Assembly: GCF_001306455.1 (NCBI RefSeq)
Contig: NZ_LGTQ01000010.1
Span: 186,001-250,000 of the forward strand
Reading direction: 5' to 3'
From: Jiulongibacter sediminis
GTDB lineage: Bacteria > Bacteroidota > Bacteroidia > Cytophagales > Spirosomataceae
DNA: 64,000 nt
Under the pieces are notes generated by a model that saw only the letters and a list, made by a program, of their open reading frames with translations, did not search any database and had not been told where the DNA came from. The position numbers and the translations under genes were made by a program. This document shows, piece after piece, positions 59,763 through 64,000 of this stretch (the stretch's first letter is position 1; each line of letters begins with the position of its first letter).

Positions 59763-61175
59763 ATGTCAAAAATGGCAAAGAAAACAAAAAAACAAGACGA
59801 GCCTGAATACACCGGGCGTTATTTGGTTTACTCACCTGACCTGTCTCAGGCCGCAGGAATCAGCAGCCAAATTCAATCAAAAACAGGGCTTAACCTGAAA
59901 AGCTCTACTGAGTTTGAAAATGAGATTTTTACCGAAAAAGATCTGGAAAATACTGACGGTATTTATCTGGACAAAATCGGGGTAGCGGTATTGAACAGCA
60001 AGCCGGAGGCAGAAAGCTCGATCAGTGCATTGGCTGATGAAGACGGACTTATCGTAGAAAAAGAGCGGGTAGTACACGCCATCAGTCTCTTGGATGAAGA
60101 AACCGAAAACTATGTTAAAGGATATCGCGATGCCGTAAATTCTCTGGCCGATATGTTGGTACAGCCGGAGGAAGAGTATGACTTTGACGAAGCCGAAATG
60201 GAAGACTTGGAGGATCCCGAAGTTAGTGTTTCTGGCAATACCTGGGGGCTTAAAGCCACCAAGGTGGTGCCACAGACTTTCCTATACACTAATCCCTACA
60301 GTGGTTCAGGAATTAAGGTAGCAATTTTAGATACCGGTTTTGACCTGAATCATCCCGATTTTGCAGGCAGGCCAATTGTGTCACAAAGTTTCATCTCCGG
60401 CCAGGCCGTACAGGATGGTCATGGTCACGGCACCCACTGTACAGGTACGGCCTGCGGACCAAAAAGCCCCGCACCCGCAGTAGAGCGATATGGTGTAGCG
60501 TATAACGCCAAAATTCATATTGGTAAGGTTCTGAGCAACAGCGGCAGCGGTGCCGATTCAGGTATTTTGGCTGGTATTAACTGGGCTATCGCCAATGGCT
60601 GCTCCATTATCAGCATGTCTTTGGGTGCCAATGTAAACGGCCCGGGCTACTCAGCAGTTTATGAAAGCGTGGCACTAAATGCCCTCAATAATGGCACTCT
60701 GATTATTGCCGCCGCCGGAAATGCCTCAAGCAGGCCGGGTACCATTAAGCCGGTATCTCACCCAGCCAATTGCCCAAGCATTATGGCCGTTGGAGCTGTA
60801 GATAGTGCCATGAACGTGGCCTCATTCTCCTGCGGAGGGTTATACCCGAGCTACGGAGCGGTGGACATTGCCGGGCCTGGTGTAGCGGTTTTCTCAAGCA
60901 CTAAAATGCCTGCCCGTTACGCCACCTGGAACGGAACAAGTATGGCCACTCCACATGTAGCCGGTATAGCTGCACTTTGGGCACAGGCCACAGGTTTAAG
61001 AGGTAGAAACCTTTGGAGAAAACTGATCAGTACCGCTAAAGCTCTGCCAGCTCATCCATCAAGAGATGTGGGAGCAGGACTGGTTCAGGCTCCAAATAAA
61101 CGTCGGTTCTTCTGGAAATACCCTTTCCCGGTGAAACCGATTAAGCCAATTCCATATCCAATCATCAGACCTTAG
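59763..61175 (+). CDS. S8 family subtilisin-like protease
   Basis: 470 residues from ATG 59763; ATG 59772 is an alternative. There is no signal peptide: the N-terminus is Lys-rich (MSKMAKKTKKQDEPE), followed by a propeptide-like region to about 160. The catalytic domain has Asp190 in VAILDTGFDLNHPDF, His222 in GHGHGTHCTGTACG, oxyanion Asn320 in IIAAAGNASS and Ser393 in NGTSMATPHVAG. It ends with a Pro/Lys-rich tail (FPVKPIKPIPYPIIRP). A 71-residue I9-like inhibitor gene follows after a terminator, so the pair may form a protease with an in trans propeptide. Confidence 0.93.
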   Translation: MSKMAKKTKKQDEPEYTGRYLVYSPDLSQAAGISSQIQSKTGLNLKSSTEFENEIFTEKDLENTDGIYLDKIGVAVLNSKPEAESSISALADEDGLIVEKERVVHAISLLDEETENYVKGYRDAVNSLADMLVQPEEEYDFDEAEMEDLEDPEVSVSGNTWGLKATKVVPQTFLYTNPYSGSGIKVAILDTGFDLNHPDFAGRPIVSQSFISGQAVQDGHGHGTHCTGTACGPKSPAPAVERYGVAYNAKIHIGKVLSNSGSGADSGILAGINWAIANGCSIISMSLGANVNGPGYSAVYESVALNALNNGTLIIAAAGNASSRPGTIKPVSHPANCPSIMAVGAVDSAMNVASFSCGGLYPSYGAVDIAGPGVAVFSSTKMPARYATWNGTSMATPHVAGIAALWAQATGLRGRNLWRKLISTAKALPAHPSRDVGAGLVQAPNKRRFFWKYPFPVKPIKPIPYPIIRP

Positions 61176-61185
61176 GTCTTATTTT

Positions 61186-61217
61186 GAGAAGCCCGTAGCG
61201 GGCTTCTCACTATTTTT
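61186..61217 (+). terminator. Terminator after the S8 protease gene
   Basis: A perfect 10-bp stem GAGAAGCCCG (61186-61195) with CGGGCTTCTC (61199-61208), 3-base loop, then ACTATTTTT. It separates the protease from the small gene at 61238. Confidence 0.82.
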
Positions 61218-61237
61218 AATGCGAAAACATCATCAAA

Positions 61238-61453
61238 ATGGAAAAAGTATATCTGCTGGCCGCCGAACCAGATCATTTTCAGGACATCAAAAAGCACTTA
61301 ACTGAGTCGGTAGATACCTTGGTGTCGTCCTTTGAGAATATCAATATTCTGACTTTTAAGGCAAATGATAAGCAAATTGAGGAAATTCAAAAGCTCACCG
61401 GCGTTATTGCCATAGAAGAAGACCGTTCTTTCAATATTGATGACCCACTATAA
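61238..61453 (+). CDS. Stand-alone I9-like (subtilisin propeptide) small protein
   Basis: 71 residues: MEKVYLLAAEPDHFQDIKK, then VDTLVSSFENINILTFKAN, DKQIEEIQKLTGVIAIEED, RSFNIDDPL. The beta-alpha-beta-beta-alpha-beta layout and the final L-x-G-V-x-x-I-E-x-D motif are those of the I9 propeptide/inhibitor of subtilisins. No signal peptide, so it would be in the same compartment as the cytoplasmic-looking S8 protease upstream. The inhibitor role is inferred from sequence pattern and neighbour. Confidence 0.68.
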   Translation: MEKVYLLAAEPDHFQDIKKHLTESVDTLVSSFENINILTFKANDKQIEEIQKLTGVIAIEEDRSFNIDDPL

Positions 61454-61521
61454 TTTCTTTTTCTGAGCAATGCTCTCTAAATTGGTTTGAAAGAATTAAA
61501 CCGTTCAAAACCAAATATAAG

Positions 61522-62202
61522 ATGAAAGTTACTTACTTCGGGCACTCCTGTTTCCAGATTGAGACACAGGGAAAAACTTTACTTATAGACCCGTTTATCT
61601 CTGCCAATCCCCTCGCTTCAGCAATTGATGTTTCTTCTCTAAAACCTGACTACATTCTCATTACACACGGGCATCAGGATCACGTTCTTGACGCCGAAAC
61701 CATTGCCAAGCAAAGTGGTGCAAAAATCATTTCAAACTTTGAAATTGTCACCTGGTACAGTGAAAAAGGAATAGATGGTCACGGTATGAATCATGGTGGT
61801 AAATTTAATTTCGATTTCGGTACGCTCAAATATGTAACGGCTGTTCACTCGAGCGTTTTACCAGATGGCACGAATGGCGGCAATCCTGGTGGATTTGTGC
61901 TCTGGAATAGCGAAGGCAGTATATACATTGCCGGAGATACGGCCCTGACGCTGGATATGCAGTTAATACCAATTACCTGCCCTGAGCTGGATCTCGCTAT
62001 TTTGCCAATCGGTGACAACTTTACCATGGGTTATGAAGACGCCGTTTTGGCCGCGGGATATATAGGCTGTAAAAACATAGTGGGCTGTCACTATGACACC
62101 TTCCCTCCTATTCAGATCGACACTCAAAAGGCTTTGGAAGTCTTTGAAAAAGCCGGTATAAAGCTAACTTTACCGAAGATCACGGAAAGTATAAACCTAT
62201 AA
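61522..62202 (+). CDS. UPF0173 metal-dependent hydrolase (metallo-beta-lactamase fold)
   Basis: 226 residues. MKVTYFGHSCFQIETQGKTLLIDPFIS at the start and the zinc-binding ITHGHQDHVLDAE (H-x-H-x-D-H, near 53-60) identify the UPF0173 group; later SVLPDGTNGGNPGGFVLW, YIAGDTALTLDM (Asp) and CHYDTFPPI (His) complete the metal site. The substrate is unknown. It is followed directly by the PhoX-like gene, whose ATG is the base after this stop. Confidence 0.93.
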   Translation: MKVTYFGHSCFQIETQGKTLLIDPFISANPLASAIDVSSLKPDYILITHGHQDHVLDAETIAKQSGAKIISNFEIVTWYSEKGIDGHGMNHGGKFNFDFGTLKYVTAVHSSVLPDGTNGGNPGGFVLWNSEGSIYIAGDTALTLDMQLIPITCPELDLAILPIGDNFTMGYEDAVLAAGYIGCKNIVGCHYDTFPPIQIDTQKALEVFEKAGIKLTLPKITESINL

Positions 62203-63753
62203 ATGCGATTTAAGCTCGGCCTGTTTTTTTTATTCTGTGCCAACTCTGTTTTCAGCTTTGAATCTCCTGATTCACTGGGAACCGGATTTGGTAGCTTTAC
62301 TTCCATTTCCGGAGGTCCCCAAACGTCAGATATGGTACTGGCTGCGGGCTATGCCTTTCAATATATTGCTGCCACGGGCGAAAGTTACGACCCTGGCAAG
62401 ACCTTTAGAGCCAAATTCGATTTTACCGGCTTTGTACCTACCAACTCGGTAAGAGATGGCGTCCTGAGCATCAATCACGAACTCGCTCCGGGAGGGGTTA
62501 CCATGATGAATATGGTTTTCAACTCCTCTACCAAACGTTGGGAACGCAGCAATGTCTCTGAAGTAGATTTTACGCCTCAAATAGGTACCATTGCTAACTG
62601 TAGCGGTGCCGTAACGCCTTGGAATACGATCATCACCTGTGAGGAAGTCGTGGTTAATACCGATGTAAACTCAGATGGATATACGGATACCGGTTGGGCT
62701 ATTGAAATTGATCCTGTAACCAGAGAGATGGTGGATCATCAGAAACTATGGGCTTTGGGAAATTTCAAACATGAAAACGCAGTGGTTCACGGAAACCGAA
62801 GAACAGTCTATCAGGGAGCAGATGCACCTGTAGGCTACCTTTTCAGGTTTGTGGCAGACGCTGCCGAAGACTTAAGTGCTGGCAAACTTTACGCCTATAA
62901 AGGTTCAAAAGCTGGTACCGGCGAATGGGTTTTGCTACAAAACAGCACGCCAGCCGAGCGAAATTCTGTAAATGATCAATGTAATGCACTGGGAGCCACT
63001 GTTTTTAACGGTATTGAAGATGTGGAAATCAGCCCGATTGACAGCATGATCTATTTTGCCGTAAAAGGTGAAAATACGGTCTATCGTTTCACTGACACAG
63101 ATCCCATTATTGGCACTACCATCCCGATTTTTGAGACTTATGTTGGAGGGACGGGAGTATCCTATAACCTCACCACCTCCTCAGGTACAGTTTCTGAACC
63201 TTGGGGTACAGGCTGTGACAATCTTGCTTTTGATAATGAGGGCAATCTGTTTGTGCTTCAGGACGGCTTCCATTTGGGAAGTACCGACCACAATCACCTC
63301 TGGATGGTGGGTAAAACCCATTCGCAGGCCAACCCTGATGTACGCATTTTTCTAAAATCACCCATTGGCTCTGAACCAACAGGCATCACTTTTACGCAGG
63401 ATTTTAAGTTTATGTTTCTTTCCTTTCAGCATCCTTCATCTTCAAATAGCTCAAGTTATTTGCCGGATGTCAGTGGCCGAAAAACGGATTTCTCAAAAGA
63501 TGTAGCCATAGTTATCGCCCGAAATGAAGAATGGGGAGAAGTGAATTGTGATACACTTTCTCAATCCATTTCAGCCCTAAACGGTGATTATCTTTTTTAT
63601 AATAGCAAAAGTTTGATGGCTGAAGCGGAAATACCTTCTACGCATTATGTAGAATTTCATGCCGGAGAGGGTATTGAGCTTAATCCCGGCTTTCTTTCAA
63701 ATGATGGCTCCACATTTCTGGCCATACCAAATGGCTGTCAAAACCTGAATTAA
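62203..63753 (+). CDS. PhoX family alkaline phosphatase-like protein
   Basis: 516 residues with a signal peptide (MRFKLGLFFLFCANSVFS). PhoX features include INHELAPGG near 88 (Asn-His-Glu), TPWNTIITCEE near 145 (Cys-Glu-Glu), HENAVVHGNRRTVYQGADAPVGYLFRF near 188-215 (in parts), and the blade IEDVEISPIDSMIYFAVKGEN near 270. PhoX enzymes are periplasmic calcium/iron-dependent phosphatases. The ATG directly follows the stop of the hydrolase gene, and its own stop overlaps the next ATG (TAATG). Confidence 0.85.
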   Translation: MRFKLGLFFLFCANSVFSFESPDSLGTGFGSFTSISGGPQTSDMVLAAGYAFQYIAATGESYDPGKTFRAKFDFTGFVPTNSVRDGVLSINHELAPGGVTMMNMVFNSSTKRWERSNVSEVDFTPQIGTIANCSGAVTPWNTIITCEEVVVNTDVNSDGYTDTGWAIEIDPVTREMVDHQKLWALGNFKHENAVVHGNRRTVYQGADAPVGYLFRFVADAAEDLSAGKLYAYKGSKAGTGEWVLLQNSTPAERNSVNDQCNALGATVFNGIEDVEISPIDSMIYFAVKGENTVYRFTDTDPIIGTTIPIFETYVGGTGVSYNLTTSSGTVSEPWGTGCDNLAFDNEGNLFVLQDGFHLGSTDHNHLWMVGKTHSQANPDVRIFLKSPIGSEPTGITFTQDFKFMFLSFQHPSSSNSSSYLPDVSGRKTDFSKDVAIVIARNEEWGEVNCDTLSQSISALNGDYLFYNSKSLMAEAEIPSTHYVEFHAGEGIELNPGFLSNDGSTFLAIPNGCQNLN

Positions 63754-64000
63754 TGTATCTCTTTAAATCGAAAAGATTAGGTTTCAGAAACTGGACTGAT
63801 AGGGATATCAAGCCAATGACTGAAATCTGTGCAGACCCTGAGGTGATGAGGTTTTTCCCATCTACCATGGATGAGGAGCAAACCGCAGAGATGATTGAGA
63901 AATTTAAAACAATCTTCAAAGAGAAAGGTTATACCTTCTACGCCGTTGAACTGCTGGAGAGCAAAGAGCTTATTGGCTTTATTGGTTTTAGCTATACAGC
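63753..64000 (+). CDS. GNAT (RimJ/RimL-type) acetyltransferase, partial
   Basis: 82 residues are visible before the window ends: MYLFKSKRLGFRNWTDRDI, then KPMTEICADPEVMRFFPST, and FYAVELLESKELIGFIGF. The R-L-x-F-R-x-W-x-x-x-D and D-P-E-V-M-R-F-F-P patterns are those of RimJ/RimL-like acetyltransferases. It starts at the last base of the PhoX gene. Confidence 0.82.
   Translation, partial: MYLFKSKRLGFRNWTDRDIKPMTEICADPEVMRFFPSTMDEEQTAEMIEKFKTIFKEKGYTFYAVELLESKELIGFIGFSYT

Noticed and set aside
1-64000. CRISPR arrays, rRNA and tRNA genes, intact transposases or integrases
   Set aside because: Looked for in the intergenic regions; no regularly spaced repeats, cloverleaf-like sequences or transposase/integrase motifs were seen.

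Overview
The window looks like a chromosomal segment of a free-living, probably marine Bacteroidota (Cytophagales-like). Evidence: promoter cores of the Bacteroidota form (TTTG, then TAnnTTTG), little sign of Shine-Dalgarno sequences, a type IX secretion C-terminal domain on a large M4 protease, lineage-typical families (BatD, DUF4270, DUF4783, MurF-Alr fusion, YtxJ bacilliredoxin), and dense short operons. No rRNA, tRNA or CRISPR array was seen. Both ends cut genes: an ABC transporter on the left, a GNAT acetyltransferase on the right.

Layout. 1-7.5 kb: ABC transporter and TetR regulator (divergent), mutS2, a small cytochrome c, the rpsF-rpsR-rplI operon, pgk. 7.6-10.8 kb: a DUF1059 gene followed by an overlapping LytTR response regulator and two LytS-like sensor genes. 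The two sensors are degenerate in complementary ways: the first keeps the phospho-accepting His and has lost the ATPase domain, the second keeps the ATPase and has lost the His. A 21-bp-period direct repeat fitting the LytTR operator consensus lies just downstream. 11-20.5 kb: BNR-repeat protein, batD, aroC, a lipoprotein/outer-membrane/phosphoribosyltransferase operon, small exported proteins, and an Nramp-like carrier with altered metal-site motifs. 20.5-30 kb: secreted M4 protease, two conserved genes without clear function, hpf, and the rpmH-rnpA-ctp-tsaB operon (read leftwards from 30.8 kb). 30.9-40.2 kb: M61 peptidase, short GT5 glycogen/starch synthase, DUF4270 lipoprotein, glmS, MBOAT/SGNH acyltransferase pair, panC, ytxJ.

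40.2-45.2 kb is an A/T-rich accessory island: a DUF4365 nuclease-like gene between attC-like palindromic DNA, a 1020-residue PHP-ATPase of the TrlF type, a 32-codon relic of a type I restriction specificity subunit, a 106-bp inverted-repeat element, and an 84-bp relic of the 3' end of a phosphopantetheinyl transferase gene. The intact paralogue of that transferase lies 2.7 kb to the right. 45.4-48.5 kb: lipoprotein peptidase, DUF418 membrane protein, intact PPTase. 48.5-64 kb: WD40 protein, DivIVA-HhH protein, folB, M1 peptidase, a 59-residue protein, tatD, murF-alr, a molybdenum hydroxylase pair, an S8 protease followed by a stand-alone I9-like inhibitor, UPF0173 hydrolase, PhoX and GNAT.

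The most promising unusual system is the LytTR regulator with its split sensor pair and predicted operator. Second is the island of defence-type genes with cassette-like palindromes and relics. All family calls come from reading motifs; no database search was run.
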